Shown here piece after piece: positions 16,718 through 26,522 of a stretch of 64,000 bases of DNA (position 1 is its first letter; each line of letters begins with the position of its first letter). The notes beneath the pieces are model-generated. The model had not been told where the DNA came from and made no database searches. It saw only the letters and a list, made by a program, of their open reading frames with translations. The translations under genes and the position numbers were made by a program. This DNA comes from Corynebacterium vitaeruminis. GTDB taxonomy: Bacteria; Actinomycetota; Actinomycetes; Mycobacteriales; Mycobacteriaceae. Location of the stretch: positions 62,001-126,000 of the forward strand of contig NZ_JVVM01000020.1 in assembly GCF_001054325.1 (NCBI RefSeq), in the 5' to 3' direction.

Positions 16718-18649
16718 CTACTCAAACACGACCTTGACCGCCTCTGCTTGCAGTTCGCGGCGGTACTGCTCCATCGCGAGCAGGTCCGCGAACAGCGAGT
16801 TGTAGGCGGTTTCGTCGTCTGAGGGGCGCATCCGCGAGAGCATCGCTTTCAGCTGTGCAATCTGGTCCCCGACCCACACTTCCTGCAACCGCGCCAGAAT
16901 CGCCTGTGCATACGGGCGCAGCGTCTCTGCATCGACGGCGATTTGCTCCACACCCAGCTCAGTCACGAGATGCTTGACGACGTCCTCCCGCGCCCGATCC
17001 ATAATCGCGGTCGCCCAGCTATGTGGCTGCGTGGCCGCTTCCCCGCAGGCACCACCTGCAGCCATGATGGCATCGAATACCGCTCGGTAGGTCGGATGTC
17101 CAAAGGTCTCAGGTGCGAGCGCATCGAATACCGGACCGGTGGTGGCGGGCTCCTGAATTGCCAGCTTGAGGGCCTCACGCTGCGCATAAAGCACAGGGTC
17201 CCGCGGATTTGGATACGGCAGTGCCGGGTTGCGCCGGCGCCGCGCTTCCTCCGCCTCTTCACGGGCACGGGCCTCTTCTTGGCGACGCTGGTAGGGCGTG
17301 CGCTTTTCGCTCTGTGGCCGACTGGCCTCCTCGCGGACGCGCTGCACCAGCTCGGCCTCATCATTCCAGCCGATCCAGCCGGCCACTTCGCGGGCATACT
17401 CATCGCGCAACGCCGCGTCCTTGAGCTGAGCCAGGACAGGCACCACGCGGCGCAGCCCGGAGACCCTGCCATTAGCGGTGGTCAGGTCATAGTCGGCCAG
17501 AAGTGTGCGGAGGACGAATTCGATCAATGGTCGTCGTGAAGCGACGAGGTCGCGCACTGCGGCCTCGCCCTTCTTCTGACGCAGATCGCACGGATCCATG
17601 CCGTCCGGCGCGACCGCGACGTAGGACTGGCCGGTGAAATTCTGCTCGCCCTCGAAGGCGCGCATGGCGGCTTTCTGCCCTGCCTCGTCGCCGTCGAAGG
17701 TGTAGATGAGCTCGCCGCGGAAGAAGTTGTCATCGAGCATGAGCCGGCGCAGCAGCTGGAGGTGTTCCTCACCGAAAGCGGTACCACAGGACGCGACGGC
17801 TGTGGTCACGCCCGAGGCGTGCATGGCCATGACGTCGGTGTACCCCTCCACAATCACAGCCTGATGACCAGCGGCAATATCCTTCTTGGCCAGATCCAGG
17901 CCGAAGAGCACCTTGGACTTCTTGTACAGCATGGTCTCGGGCGTGTTCATGTACTTGCCCAGGTTGTCATCGTCGAAAAGCTTGCGGGCACCGAAGCCGA
18001 TGACATCGCCGGACATATTGCGAATCGGCCACATGAGTCGGCGGTGGAAACGATCAATCGGCCCCATACGCCCCATCTTGGAAAGACCCGCCTTGTCCAG
18101 CTCCTCGAAGCTAAAGCCCAGGCGCTGCAGGTGCTTGGTCAGGGTGTCCCAGCCCGCCGGCGAGTAGCCACAGCCGAACTGGGCCGCGTGCTCGGCGGTG
18201 AAGCCACGGTTTTCCAGAAACTCGCGCGCAGGCGCTGCCGCAGGAGTGGTGAACTGTTCGCGGTAGAACTTCTGCGCCTCGCGGTTTGCGGCGATGAGAC
18301 GCTGGCGGGTTCCCGGTTCCTCGCGACGGCCCGTGCCACCGCCCTCATAGTTAATGTGGAAGCCAATCTTCTCTGCGCAAGCCTCGACGGCCTCCGGGAA
18401 AGACAGGTGTTCCATCTCCATGAGGAAGCTGAAGACATCACCGCCCTTGCCGGTGGAAAAGCAGTGGTAGTAGCCATGATTGGGGCGAACGTGGAACGAC
18501 GGCGTGCGCTCGTCCTTAAAAGGCGAAAGCCCTTTCAGAGAATCCGCGCCAGCCGGTTTGAGGTTCACGTATTCCGCAACGATCTCCTCAATCGGAGTCC
18601 GCTCGCGGATCGCCGCGATATCGGAGTCCGGAATTCTTCCCCTAGCCAT
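16718..18649 (-). CDS. dnaG: DNA primase
   Basis: A 643-residue primase from ATG 18649 (MARGRIPDSDIAAIRERTP); the open frame upstream lacks primase similarity. It makes RNA primers at the replication fork. The TOPRIM catalytic core is intact (VIVEGYTDVMAMH, YTFDGDEAGQKA), and the C-terminal half is a helicase-interaction region. The N-terminal zinc-finger region is present in outline but three of its four usual ligands are replaced: Ser42 and Lys45 for Cys and His, Thr66 for the last Cys; only Cys63 remains. Everything else looks functional. It is convergent with the mscR operon and divergent from the RNase gene. Confidence 0.96.
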   Translation of the reverse strand: MARGRIPDSDIAAIRERTPIEEIVAEYVNLKPAGADSLKGLSPFKDERTPSFHVRPNHGYYHCFSTGKGGDVFSFLMEMEHLSFPEAVEACAEKIGFHINYEGGGTGRREEPGTRQRLIAANREAQKFYREQFTTPAAAPAREFLENRGFTAEHAAQFGCGYSPAGWDTLTKHLQRLGFSFEELDKAGLSKMGRMGPIDRFHRRLMWPIRNMSGDVIGFGARKLFDDDNLGKYMNTPETMLYKKSKVLFGLDLAKKDIAAGHQAVIVEGYTDVMAMHASGVTTAVASCGTAFGEEHLQLLRRLMLDDNFFRGELIYTFDGDEAGQKAAMRAFEGEQNFTGQSYVAVAPDGMDPCDLRQKKGEAAVRDLVASRRPLIEFVLRTLLADYDLTTANGRVSGLRRVVPVLAQLKDAALRDEYAREVAGWIGWNDEAELVQRVREEASRPQSEKRTPYQRRQEEARAREEAEEARRRRNPALPYPNPRDPVLYAQREALKLAIQEPATTGPVFDALAPETFGHPTYRAVFDAIMAAGGACGEAATQPHSWATAIMDRAREDVVKHLVTELGVEQIAVDAETLRPYAQAILARLQEVWVGDQIAQLKAMLSRMRPSDDETAYNSLFADLLAMEQYRRELQAEAVKVVFE

Positions 18650-18768
18650 GAAAATAACCTTACCCAACCCGTCCAATCGGCTCCGCCGTGGAGGTTTCGC
18701 TTGCCGACGAGCCGCCCGCGCCCAACCTATAACGTGCCGGTGGCGACAGATATGGAAAGATACTAGCC

Positions 18769-19287
18769 ATGGCTGAGTGGAAGAAGATTGCGAGCGGCGT
18801 GGGCGCTGCCGCCCTGGTGCTGGCTGGAAGTTATCTCGGGCTCGATGGCGGAGATCAGAACTCGACGGCATCCGAGGGCTCACAGGGGTCGCAGAATTCC
18901 GAATCGCAGAGTTCCACTGCCCCCAACACGAAGTCGAATCCCAAACCTGGACCCAGCTCGGGCAGCAACAAGGATGGTGCCAAGGGTGCCACCTGCGCAG
19001 TAGATACCCTGCCGCAGGAGGCCGACGATGTTATCGACCGCATCCTGACCGACCAGGACCATATCTACTCGCAGCACGACGGCAAGCACTTCGGCAACTA
19101 CGAGGGACGCCTGCCGAGGCAGCGCGGTGACTACTACCGCGAATACACCGTGACCACCCCGGGCAATTCCAGCCGCGGTGCACGTCGCATTGTTGTCGGC
19201 GGCGGAACCGAAAATGACCCGGATGTCTGGTACTACACCGACGACCACTACGAGAGCTTCTGCGAAATTCCAGACGCGGAGGACTAG
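18769..19287 (+). CDS. Secreted guanyl-specific ribonuclease (barnase/RNase T1 family)
   Basis: A 172-residue protein: N-terminal signal or anchor helix (about 7-24), a Ser/Asn/Gln/Pro-rich linker (28-70), then a microbial RNase domain (75-168). The domain has LPQEADDVIDRI, EGRLP, the catalytic Glu125 in YYREYTV, Arg139 in RGARRIV, and His160 in TDDHYESF, matching pfam00545 active-site order. Cys76 and Cys165 could pair. Such enzymes cleave RNA after guanosine, usually outside the cell as nutrient-scavenging or anti-competitor agents. No barstar inhibitor gene is adjacent: neighbours are dnaG (divergent) and dgt (convergent, only 4 bases apart). Confidence 0.85.
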   Translation: MAEWKKIASGVGAAALVLAGSYLGLDGGDQNSTASEGSQGSQNSESQSSTAPNTKSNPKPGPSSGSNKDGAKGATCAVDTLPQEADDVIDRILTDQDHIYSQHDGKHFGNYEGRLPRQRGDYYREYTVTTPGNSSRGARRIVVGGGTENDPDVWYYTDDHYESFCEIPDAED

Positions 19288-19291
19288 ACAA

Positions 19292-20584
19292 CTATCCCCA
19301 CGCTGCGGCTACACCGGCGATATGGCGATCGAGTCGTGCAACACGCGATTCCGTCATAGACGCCAGCTGATCAACGATTACTCGTAGGCGCGCCTGGTCA
19401 CTCTCCGCGCGAGAGTAGAGCCACTGGAACATCGGATCAAGCGTTCCCGGAGCCCCCTCGTGCAGATACTCAGCCACCCGGAAAAGGCGATCGCGCTCTC
19501 GCTCCTGACGGCGAACATGACGCGGAAGATCCATCACATACAGCACGGCGATGGTCTTCAGCATGGTGACCTCCGCCAGAATCGAGCTGGGCACGGCGAG
19601 GTCCGCGTCGTAACGCCCGAGCGGAAGCGTCGATCCGGAGGCAGCACGCGTACCCGCGACGGAAGCGGTGACGAAACGGCCAACCAGCTCCGAGGTCATA
19701 CGTTTCAGCGCGACCAGCGAACGCAGCGAACCATCGTAGGATGCCGCAGCGGAGACCACCGGCAAGCTGGCAAGACGCCCGGCAGCTTCGACAAGCTCCG
19801 CTGGATCGCCACCAAATGCGGCAGCGCCCTTGTCAGCGAGCGCGGCCAGCTCCACGGTGTCCCACAGAACCCCTAGGTTAATGCGACCGGAGACGATGCC
19901 ATCCTCGACATCGTGGACAGAATAGGCGACATCGTCAGACCAGTCCATAATCTGCGCCTCAAGACACTGCTTGCCGTGCGGCACGCCTTGGCGAATCCAC
20001 TGCAGAATCGCGGCATCTTCCTGGTAAGCACCGTACTTGTGGCGCAGCTGACCATCGGGACCCATCGGTGTCCACGGGTACTTACAAGCGGCATCGAGCG
20101 CCGCCCGCGTGAGATTGAGTCCACAGGGCTCACCTGTACCATCGAGTACTTTCGGCTCCAGACGAGTGAGAATACGCAGCGTCTGCGCATTGCCCTCAAA
20201 CCCACCGCACCCGGCAGCAATCTCGTTAAGAGCGCGCTCACCGTTGTGGCCATACGGCGGATGCCCGATGTCATGCGTCAGGCCGGCCAACTCTGCGAGA
20301 TCCTCATCTGCACCGAGTTCGCTGGCGATTCCACGGGAAATCTGCGCGACCTCCAGCGAGTGAGTCAGGCGTGTGCGCGGAGTGTCACCCTCCCCCGGCC
20401 CCACAACCTGGGTTTTGTCAGCCAGCCTGCGCAGCGCTGCGGAGTGCAGGACGCGAGCGCGATCTCGTGCAAACGCCGCCCGGTGGGATTCCAAGGACTG
20501 CACCCCGGGCAGCAATGACTGCTTCGGAGACTCCTCGACAATACGAGCGAGTTCAAAAGATGAATACGAAAATTTACCGGCCAC
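19292..20584 (-). CDS. dgt: dGTPase-like HD-domain triphosphohydrolase
   Basis: A 430-residue protein with the HD-domain signature: [10 protein letters not shown] (His75), [15 protein letters not shown] (His104-Asp105), and a second aspartate in [15 protein letters not shown]. It hydrolyses dGTP (and often other dNTPs) to the nucleoside and triphosphate, affecting nucleotide pools. In M. tuberculosis dgt lies next to dnaG; here the RNase gene has come between them. The gene is divergent from the TPM-domain gene with 28 bases between starts. Length fits the actinobacterial group. Confidence 0.93.
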   Translation of the reverse strand: MAGKFSYSSFELARIVEESPKQSLLPGVQSLESHRAAFARDRARVLHSAALRRLADKTQVVGPGEGDTPRTRLTHSLEVAQISRGIASELGADEDLAELAGLTHDIGHPPYGHNGERALNEIAAGCGGFEGNAQTLRILTRLEPKVLDGTGEPCGLNLTRAALDAACKYPWTPMGPDGQLRHKYGAYQEDAAILQWIRQGVPHGKQCLEAQIMDWSDDVAYSVHDVEDGIVSGRINLGVLWDTVELAALADKGAAAFGGDPAELVEAAGRLASLPVVSAAASYDGSLRSLVALKRMTSELVGRFVTASVAGTRAASGSTLPLGRYDADLAVPSSILAEVTMLKTIAVLYVMDLPRHVRRQERERDRLFRVAEYLHEGAPGTLDPMFQWLYSRAESDQARLRVIVDQLASMTESRVARLDRHIAGVAAAWG

Positions 20585-20599
20585 GTAATTATTGTTACG

Positions 20600-20605
20600 T
20601 ATCCT
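20600..20605 (+). promoter_or_regulatory. -10 box suggesting a nearly leaderless TPM-domain gene
   Basis: TATCCT ends 8 bases before ATG 20613, so transcription would start within about a base of the start codon. No ribosome-binding site is seen. It lies inside the very short gap to the divergent dgt gene. Confidence 0.4.
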
Positions 20606-20612
20606 TGTAGAT

Positions 20613-22637
20613 ATGTCTGACAGGAATCGCGTGTTTCGCCCCCTTTACCTTGCCGCATCGGGTGTTTTCCTCGGCCTGAGCATGCCGCTCATCACAGCTG
20701 CGCTTCCAACACAGTCGCCAGTTCATGCGCCCGCATCGCTGCTAGCGCTCGCGCCGTCAGCATCCCTGGCGCACGCTGAGGCACCGACGGATGTTTCCGG
20801 TGACGTGGCCGATCTCGCAGGTGTGCTGAACGGCGGCGAAGAGGCTCGCCTGAAGGAGCAGATTCAGCAACTTAAGACGGATAAGCGGCTCCTGTTCTCG
20901 GTGTTTTATATCAAGAGCTTCGACGGTATCCAGGGCGAGCAATGGGCGCAGCAGGCCTGGGAGCACCTCGGCGCTGCCGACAACCGCGGTGTCCTGGTCG
21001 TCGCCGTGGAAGACCGTAACCTCGGCGCTTTCGTCGGCAACTCCTTCCCCAGCAATGCAGAAGCCGTCAACAGCGCAGCTCAAGGACAGCTGTTAGAGGA
21101 CGACAACTGGGCGGCTGCGGGTGAAGCTGCCATCGCCGAGGCAGGCGGTGGCAGCGGCTCCGCCGGAGGGTGGGCGCTCGGCGCCGGCCTCGGTGGTGCC
21201 GCCGTTGTCGGTGGCACCACTTGGGCCGTGAGCCGTCGCAACAAGAAGAAGCGGGACGAGGAAGAGATTGCTCGTGGCCGCAACATCGACCCCAAGGATG
21301 TCTCTTCGCTGGACTCGCTGAGTACCAGCTCGCTCGATGTTCTTGCGCACGATGAGATTGTCAGTACTGATGAGTCCATTCGCAAGGCCAGCACCGAGCT
21401 CGACCTCGCTCGCGCCGAATTCGGTACCGAGCGCATCCGCAGCTTCGACAACGCACTGAAGCACTCGCAGTCCACACTCGAGCGTGCATTCACCCTTCGC
21501 CAACAGCTTGACGACGGCTCCGTCACCGACGAAATCGAGCGCCGCAGTGTCCTACTGGAGATTATCTCTACCTGTGGTGTTGCCGATAATCAGCTCGACG
21601 CCGAGGCTGCGAACTTCCAGAAGCTCCGCCAAGAGCTGATGAACGCCGAAGAGACGATTTCGAAGCTCACTCAGCGAAGCGTCGAGCTGCGCTCTCGCAT
21701 GCCGGGTGCCAGCGAGATCCTCGACAGTCTGCGCGCACGATACGACGCGCAGATGCTCAGCTCTGTGACTGACAATGTCGACATGGCTACGGAGCACCTG
21801 AATCAGGCTGACCAGTCGATGGCTGAAGCTCGCCGCATGGCTGACCTGCCCGCCGGTGAGCAGGCTGGTCTCATCGATGCACTGTCGGCCACCGACTTTG
21901 CACTCACACAGGCAGAGAGCTTGTTAAGCGCCATTGAACACGCCGACAGCGATATTCAAGCCGCTGTCGCTGGACTGTCTGCCCTTATCGCCGAGGTTCG
22001 CGGTGAGATCGATGAGGCCTCGCACCTGATGTCGGCCCCGCAGGGTGCGAAAATCAACCGCGAGCGCCTCAATGCTGCGATTGAAGCGGGCCGTGAAGCA
22101 CTCGGTGTTGCGGCCAACAAGTCCGAAGTAGATCCGCTGAGTTCCTGGACCTCGCTGACCGATGCCGATGAGCTGCTCGACGAAGCCCTGGACTCCGCTC
22201 GTGACAAGGCCGCATCGTTTGCCCGCGCCACCGCCACGTTGCAGCACAGTATGCAGGATGCCGACAATCACATCCGCGCTGCAGCAGATCTGATTGCTAC
22301 CCGTCGCCGTGTAGTCGGGGCTGAGGCTCGCACCCGCCTTGCAGAGGCGCAGCGTGCTTACGGTTCTGCTCAGGGTCTGGCCAATGATGACCCCCGAAAG
22401 GCACTGGCCTACGCACGCCGTGCCCGCAAGCTCGCCGCCGAGGCGGCTGACTTGGCTCGCCGTGACATCCGCCGCTACCAGAATCAGCGCCGCGGTGGCG
22501 GCAGCAACGGCTCGATGATCGCCGGCATGGTACTGGGCAGCATGCTCAGCAACAACAGTGGCTTTGGTGGCAGTGTCGGAGGTTTCGGCGGGGGGTCGAG
22601 CCGGCCAGGTGGCTCAGGCAGCACCATGGGTTTCTAG
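20613..22637 (+). CDS. Secreted/membrane TPM-domain protein with long coiled-coil region
   Basis: A 674-residue protein. An N-terminal signal-anchor (about 8-30) leads to a TPM domain (about 50-165: [37 protein letters not shown]), a second membrane helix (about 184-203), then a basic segment and about 400 residues of charged helical repeats predicted as coiled coil, ending in a Gly/Ser-rich tail ([19 protein letters not shown]). It corresponds in place and layout to Rv2345 next to dgt in M. tuberculosis. The family function is unsettled: TPM domains occur in photosystem and membrane-protein maintenance factors and some phosphatases. An extracytoplasmic TPM domain and a large cytoplasmic coiled coil are my inference. 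Confidence 0.85.
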   Translation: MSDRNRVFRPLYLAASGVFLGLSMPLITAALPTQSPVHAPASLLALAPSASLAHAEAPTDVSGDVADLAGVLNGGEEARLKEQIQQLKTDKRLLFSVFYIKSFDGIQGEQWAQQAWEHLGAADNRGVLVVAVEDRNLGAFVGNSFPSNAEAVNSAAQGQLLEDDNWAAAGEAAIAEAGGGSGSAGGWALGAGLGGAAVVGGTTWAVSRRNKKKRDEEEIARGRNIDPKDVSSLDSLSTSSLDVLAHDEIVSTDESIRKASTELDLARAEFGTERIRSFDNALKHSQSTLERAFTLRQQLDDGSVTDEIERRSVLLEIISTCGVADNQLDAEAANFQKLRQELMNAEETISKLTQRSVELRSRMPGASEILDSLRARYDAQMLSSVTDNVDMATEHLNQADQSMAEARRMADLPAGEQAGLIDALSATDFALTQAESLLSAIEHADSDIQAAVAGLSALIAEVRGEIDEASHLMSAPQGAKINRERLNAAIEAGREALGVAANKSEVDPLSSWTSLTDADELLDEALDSARDKAASFARATATLQHSMQDADNHIRAAADLIATRRRVVGAEARTRLAEAQRAYGSAQGLANDDPRKALAYARRARKLAAEAADLARRDIRRYQNQRRGGGSNGSMIAGMVLGSMLSNNSGFGGSVGGFGGGSSRPGGSGSTMGF

Positions 22638-22664
22638 GCGGTCAAGGCAGCCGACCGCAGGAGT

Positions 22665-23081
22665 CTAAATCCGCATCTGGCGTGGTCCATCTACAGACCA
22701 CGTCGCCAATGCAGCAGCGATGAGCCACTCTTCGAAACCATCCTGGAGGTTCCCCTCCCGCGCATAGACACCGAACAACCCGCGACCGAGGCTGTCCTCT
22801 CTGATAATGCGGGCGAGCTCGTAGCCCGGTCGCTCACTATCGAAAATCGTGCGGATTCCCCGTCCTTCTCTGATGAGAACGAAGGATTCCTCCTCGTCCG
22901 GATTTGTCATTACCAGCGCGTTAGTGCTGAAGAAGCGAGCTTTCACCTGCCAACGGCGCCCCTGCGGTGACGCAATCCAGAAAGCACTAAAGACCCCGTC
23001 CTGACAGCTCCAGCCGTCGGACAGGGTCTTTTTGTTCTCGTCGTAAACGACGCCGTCTGCAATGGTTGCTACACGATCCAC
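22665..23081 (-). CDS. Unknown protein, partner of the tail-anchored protein upstream
   Basis: About 138 residues from GTG 23081, overlapping the upstream gene by 13 bases. The start is uncertain because no ribosome-binding site is visible. The sequence has a beta-rich middle (WQVKARFFSTNALVMTN, SFVLIREGRGIRTIFDS) followed by a helical end (EEWLIAAALATWSVDG), reminiscent of LURP/scramblase-like beta barrels, but this likeness is too weak to name. It probably works with the protein encoded just upstream, which it follows with translational coupling. Confidence 0.6.
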   Translation of the reverse strand: MDRVATIADGVVYDENKKTLSDGWSCQDGVFSAFWIASPQGRRWQVKARFFSTNALVMTNPDEEESFVLIREGRGIRTIFDSERPGYELARIIREDSLGRGLFGVYAREGNLQDGFEEWLIAAALATWSVDGPRQMRI

Positions 23082-23638
23082 ACCCAAATCATATAGGCAA
23101 TCAGCAAAAGCAAGCAGACAGTGAGAATCCAGGTAGAGGAAACCATGCGGGACTCCAGCACCCGACGGGCACTGTAGACCAGGAAGATCTTCTCTTCTTC
23201 CGGCAGCGCACGTCCCTCTTCGGTGTCGAACTGCACCTCTGCGTGGCGCACACCACGGGACGCACCGGTGAACTGGCCCCACTTCTCGCCAGTTTTCGCA
23301 TTCTCAATGACGTAATTCGTCGAGCCCTCACACACCAGCTTGCCTTCAGGACGATCCGGCCCAAAGGTCACTGAAAGCTGCTTGGCTCGCGAAATCTTGT
23401 CACGGTCAGAAGCAACGGTCGAGAACACACGACCGTCGGGAAGCGTGGCGGAAACACGATGGTCAGCAGAGGCGTCAATAACCCACTCCCCTTCCGGGGT
23501 ATTGAGGCGATCGCCCTGCTCATCACGGATGTACGTGCCGATTTCGGTGCTTTCCTTCAGAATCGGCCAGGTCTGCTCGGATTTTTCCCGAGAGCCGTCG
23601 CCGAGACTATAGGATTCCCAAAAAACTTCTTCGGCCAT
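23069..23638 (-). CDS. Unknown beta-rich tail-anchored protein
   Basis: A 189-residue protein beginning [20 protein letters not shown]. The body is beta-rich and polar (IGTYIRDEQGDRLNTPEGEW, VSATLPDGRVFSTV); the last 22 residues are a single hydrophobic helix ending YMIWVWIV at the very C-terminus. That makes it a tail-anchored membrane protein with its domain in the cytoplasm, uncommon in bacteria. The start overlaps the stop of glyS by one base and its own stop overlaps the next gene. I do not recognise the family. Membership in a glyS operon says nothing firm about its role. Confidence 0.7.
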   Translation of the reverse strand: MAEEVFWESYSLGDGSREKSEQTWPILKESTEIGTYIRDEQGDRLNTPEGEWVIDASADHRVSATLPDGRVFSTVASDRDKISRAKQLSVTFGPDRPEGKLVCEGSTNYVIENAKTGEKWGQFTGASRGVRHAEVQFDTEEGRALPEEEKIFLVYSARRVLESRMVSSTWILTVCLLLLIAYMIWVWIV

Positions 23639-25023
23639 TAGCAGCCCACCAGGCGACCGGCGAAGTAGCTCTCCAGCTCGTCAATCTTGACGCGCTCCTG
23701 CTCCATGGTGTCGCGGTCACGGACGGTGACAGCGTTGTCCTCGAGAGTGTCGAAGTCAACGGTGACACAGTACGGAGTACCAATCTCATCCTGGCGGCGG
23801 TAACGACGGCCGATGGCGCCGGAGGTGTCGTAATCGACAGCCCAGTGCTGACGCAGCTTGTCCGCGACAGCCTCAGCAGTCGGAGTCAGGGTGTCCTTCT
23901 TCGATAGCGGCAGAACGGCAACCTTAACCGGCGACAGGCGCGGATCCAGCTTCAGCACGGTACGGGTATCGGTGCCGCCCTTTGCGTTCGGCACCTCTTC
24001 CTCGGTGTAGGCATCGCACAGGAAAGCCATCAGAGCGCGGGTCAGGCCGAAGGACGGCTCGATGACGTACGGAACGTACTTTTCGCCGGTGACCTGGTCG
24101 TGGTAGCGCAGGTCCTCCTTGGAGTGCTCGATGTGGCAGCCGAGGTCGTAGTCGGTGCGGTTGGCGACACCCATCAGCTCGCCCCACTCGTTGCCCTGGA
24201 AGTGGAAGCGGTACTCGAAGTCAATCGTGCGTGCAGAGTAGTGCGCGCGCTCATCCTTCGGAACGTCGAACTGACGCATGTTCTCCGGGTTAACGCCCAG
24301 GTCAATGAACCAGTTCCAGCAGGCGTCGACCCATTCATCGAACTTCTCTTCAGCCTGGTCCGGGGCAACGAAGTACTCGATCTCCATCTGCTCGAACTCG
24401 CGAGTACGGAAGATGAAGTTGCCCGGGGTAATCTCGTTGCGGAATGCCTTACCAGTCTGACCGATACCGAACGGTGGCTTCATACGAGCCGTGGTCATGA
24501 CGTTCTTAAAGTTGACGAAGATACCCTGAGCGGTCTCCGGGCGCATGTAGTGCAGCCCCTGCTCATTGTCGACCGGACCGAGGAAGGTCTTCATCAGACC
24601 CGAGAACATCTGCGGCTCGGTCCAATTGCCCGGCTGACCGGTCTCCGGGTCCGGAACGTCTGCCAGACCATTGGCCGGCGGGTGACCGTGCTTGGCCTCG
24701 TAGGCCTCCAGCAGGTGGTCAGCGCGGTAGCGCTTGTGGGTGTGCAGGGACTCCACCAGCGGGTCAGTAAAGGTAGCGACGTGGCCGGAAGCTTCCCAGA
24801 CCTGGCGCGGCAGGATAATGGACGAATCCAGACCGACAACATCCTTACGGCCAGTGACGAAAGTCTTCCACCACTGGCGCTTGATGTTTTCCTTCAGCTC
24901 CACACCCAGGGGACCGTAATCCCATGCCGAGCGGGTACCGCCGTAAATTTCACCACACGGGTAAACGAATCCTCTGCGCTTACACAGGTTGGCGACGGTA
25001 TCGACAACTGACTTAGGTGCCAC
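23638..25023 (-). CDS. glyS: Glycyl-tRNA synthetase (alpha2 type)
   Basis: A 461-residue class II synthetase charging tRNA-Gly. It begins [20 protein letters not shown] from GTG 25023, with an AAGGAG box upstream, and shows class II motif features ([48 protein letters not shown], and the C-terminal [17 protein letters not shown]) plus the anticodon-binding domain ([11 protein letters not shown]). The alpha2 type is the usual one in actinobacteria. It leads an operon with two unknown genes. The expected ArsR-type gene between glyS and zur, known in mycobacteria, is absent. Confidence 0.96.
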   Translation of the reverse strand: MAPKSVVDTVANLCKRRGFVYPCGEIYGGTRSAWDYGPLGVELKENIKRQWWKTFVTGRKDVVGLDSSIILPRQVWEASGHVATFTDPLVESLHTHKRYRADHLLEAYEAKHGHPPANGLADVPDPETGQPGNWTEPQMFSGLMKTFLGPVDNEQGLHYMRPETAQGIFVNFKNVMTTARMKPPFGIGQTGKAFRNEITPGNFIFRTREFEQMEIEYFVAPDQAEEKFDEWVDACWNWFIDLGVNPENMRQFDVPKDERAHYSARTIDFEYRFHFQGNEWGELMGVANRTDYDLGCHIEHSKEDLRYHDQVTGEKYVPYVIEPSFGLTRALMAFLCDAYTEEEVPNAKGGTDTRTVLKLDPRLSPVKVAVLPLSKKDTLTPTAEAVADKLRQHWAVDYDTSGAIGRRYRRQDEIGTPYCVTVDFDTLEDNAVTVRDRDTMEQERVKIDELESYFAGRLVGC

Positions 25024-25165
25024 GGTCTAGACCACTCCTTATAAAAGGCTTCGCATCGCACACCGCACGCATTTTCAGACAATCAAATTCTGCCTATAAC
25101 GCGCAGCGAACGACATAATGAAAAGCAAAATGTACTGACCCCAACAGGCCAGTTAAAAGTTCCCC

Positions 25166-25171
25166 TATACT
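25166..25171 (+). promoter_or_regulatory. -10 box of the zur promoter
   Basis: TATACT lies 42 bases upstream of ATG 25214, with only a weak -35 region. It is the best promoter candidate in the glyS-zur gap. Confidence 0.4.
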
Positions 25172-25213
25172 CTAGCGCATCTTGTCCAACCGATACCGGG
25201 TAGTGTCATTTAC

Positions 25214-25720
25214 ATGGCTGGCGAAGATATGCACGAAGTTAGTTCTGGCAAAAACCCACGTGGTACGGGCTCCCCTGCTGGCTCCGGGGCCCACGCCTCC
25301 GCACGGCCGAGCGCAACCCGCATCGGTCAGCGCAATACTCGTCAGCGCCGCGCCGTGGTGTCAATTATGAGTGAGGCACCGAATTTCCGCTCCGCAGCTG
25401 ACATTCATAAGTCGCTGACGGAACGTGGGGACAAAGTCGGCTTGACGACGGTCTATCGGACGCTCCAATCCCTTGCGGAAATGGACATCGTCGATGTTCT
25501 GCACAACGCCTCCGGAGAGGCTCTCTATCGGCTGTGCGGTGACCACCACCATCATCACCTGGTCTGTACCGATTGCGGCGCTACCGTCGAAGTTGCCGGC
25601 GGTCCAGTCGAGCAGTGGGCTCACAGCCTGGCGGAGGAACACGGTTTTAGCCTGACCGGGCACACTGCCGAGGTCTTCGGTCTGTGCGGGGACTGTCAGA
25701 AAAAGTCGACCGCGAAGTAG
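25214..25720 (+). CDS. zur: Fur-family regulator, zinc-uptake type
   Basis: A 168-residue Fur-family repressor. A 30-residue polar extension precedes the winged helix (NTRQRRAVVSIMSEAPNF, HKSLTERGDKVGLTTVYRTL), followed by the dimerisation domain with a histidine cluster (GDHHHHHLVC) and two CxxC structural-zinc pairs (CTDC, CGDC). Its place after glyS and before uppS matches zur (FurB, Rv2359) in the Mycobacteriales, so zinc is more likely than iron as effector. Zinc-bound Zur represses zinc uptake genes. No ArsR/SmtB partner lies upstream. Confidence 0.85.
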   Translation: MAGEDMHEVSSGKNPRGTGSPAGSGAHASARPSATRIGQRNTRQRRAVVSIMSEAPNFRSAADIHKSLTERGDKVGLTTVYRTLQSLAEMDIVDVLHNASGEALYRLCGDHHHHHLVCTDCGATVEVAGGPVEQWAHSLAEEHGFSLTGHTAEVFGLCGDCQKKSTAK

Positions 25721-25771
25721 AACTCCTTTTGAGCCGACCCCGACAAGAACCGGCTGTTACAACCGCTGGCC

Positions 25772-26518
25772 CTAGGCCTTACCGAACCTGCGGTCGCGCT
25801 TGGCGTATTCCACCACGGCGGCACGCATGTCATCCCGACCAAAATCCGGGAAGAGCTTGTCCTGATAGACCATCTCCGCATAGGCGGACTGCCAGATTAG
25901 GAAGTTCGATGTGCGCTGCTCACCCGAAGGGCGCAGGAACAGATCGACATCCGGCATGGTCGGCTCATCCAGGAACTGTGCGAAAGACTTCTCAGTCAAG
26001 TCGTATTCGCTGAGCTCCCCCGCCGCTGCCTGACGAGCAATTTCCTTGGCGGCGTCAACAATTTCAGCGCGGCCACCATAGTTGACGCACATGTACAGAG
26101 TCAGCGCGTCGTTATCTTTCGTCTGTTCCTCTGCAATCTCGAGTTCCTTAATCACCGAGCGCCACAGACGCGGACGGCGTCCCGCCCAGCGCACGCGGAC
26201 ATTCTTCGAATCCAGCTCATCACGACGTCGATGCAGAACATCACGGTTAAAGCCCATGAGGAAGCGGACCTCATCGACCGAACGGCGCCAATTTTCAGTG
26301 GAAAATGCGTAGGCCGACAGGTGCTTGACACCCATTTCCAAACAAGCATCAACGCATTCCATCAGCACGGCTTCACCACGCTTGTGCCCCTCGGTGCGCT
26401 TGAGCCCACGCTGCTGCGCCCATCTACCATTGCCGTCCATCACGAGCGCGATGTGATTAGGCACGAATTGCTGCGGTACAGGAGGATTCAACACGCCTCC
26501 TATTGTGCCCCACCGCAA
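25772..26518 (-). CDS. uppS: Isoprenyl diphosphate (cis-prenyl) transferase
   Basis: A 248-residue cis-prenyltransferase with [19 protein letters not shown] (catalytic Asp28), [17 protein letters not shown] and the C-terminal [18 protein letters not shown] diphosphate-binding segment. It elongates an allylic diphosphate with isopentenyl units to make the undecaprenyl- or decaprenyl-phosphate carrier for cell-wall polymers. In mycobacteria this position holds the decaprenyl synthase Rv2361c. Chain length cannot be read from the sequence. It lies 4 bases downstream of recO in a long leftward operon. Confidence 0.93.
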   Translation of the reverse strand: MRWGTIGGVLNPPVPQQFVPNHIALVMDGNGRWAQQRGLKRTEGHKRGEAVLMECVDACLEMGVKHLSAYAFSTENWRRSVDEVRFLMGFNRDVLHRRRDELDSKNVRVRWAGRRPRLWRSVIKELEIAEEQTKDNDALTLYMCVNYGGRAEIVDAAKEIARQAAAGELSEYDLTEKSFAQFLDEPTMPDVDLFLRPSGEQRTSNFLIWQSAYAEMVYQDKLFPDFGRDDMRAAVVEYAKRDRRFGKA

Positions 26519-26522
26519 CTAT

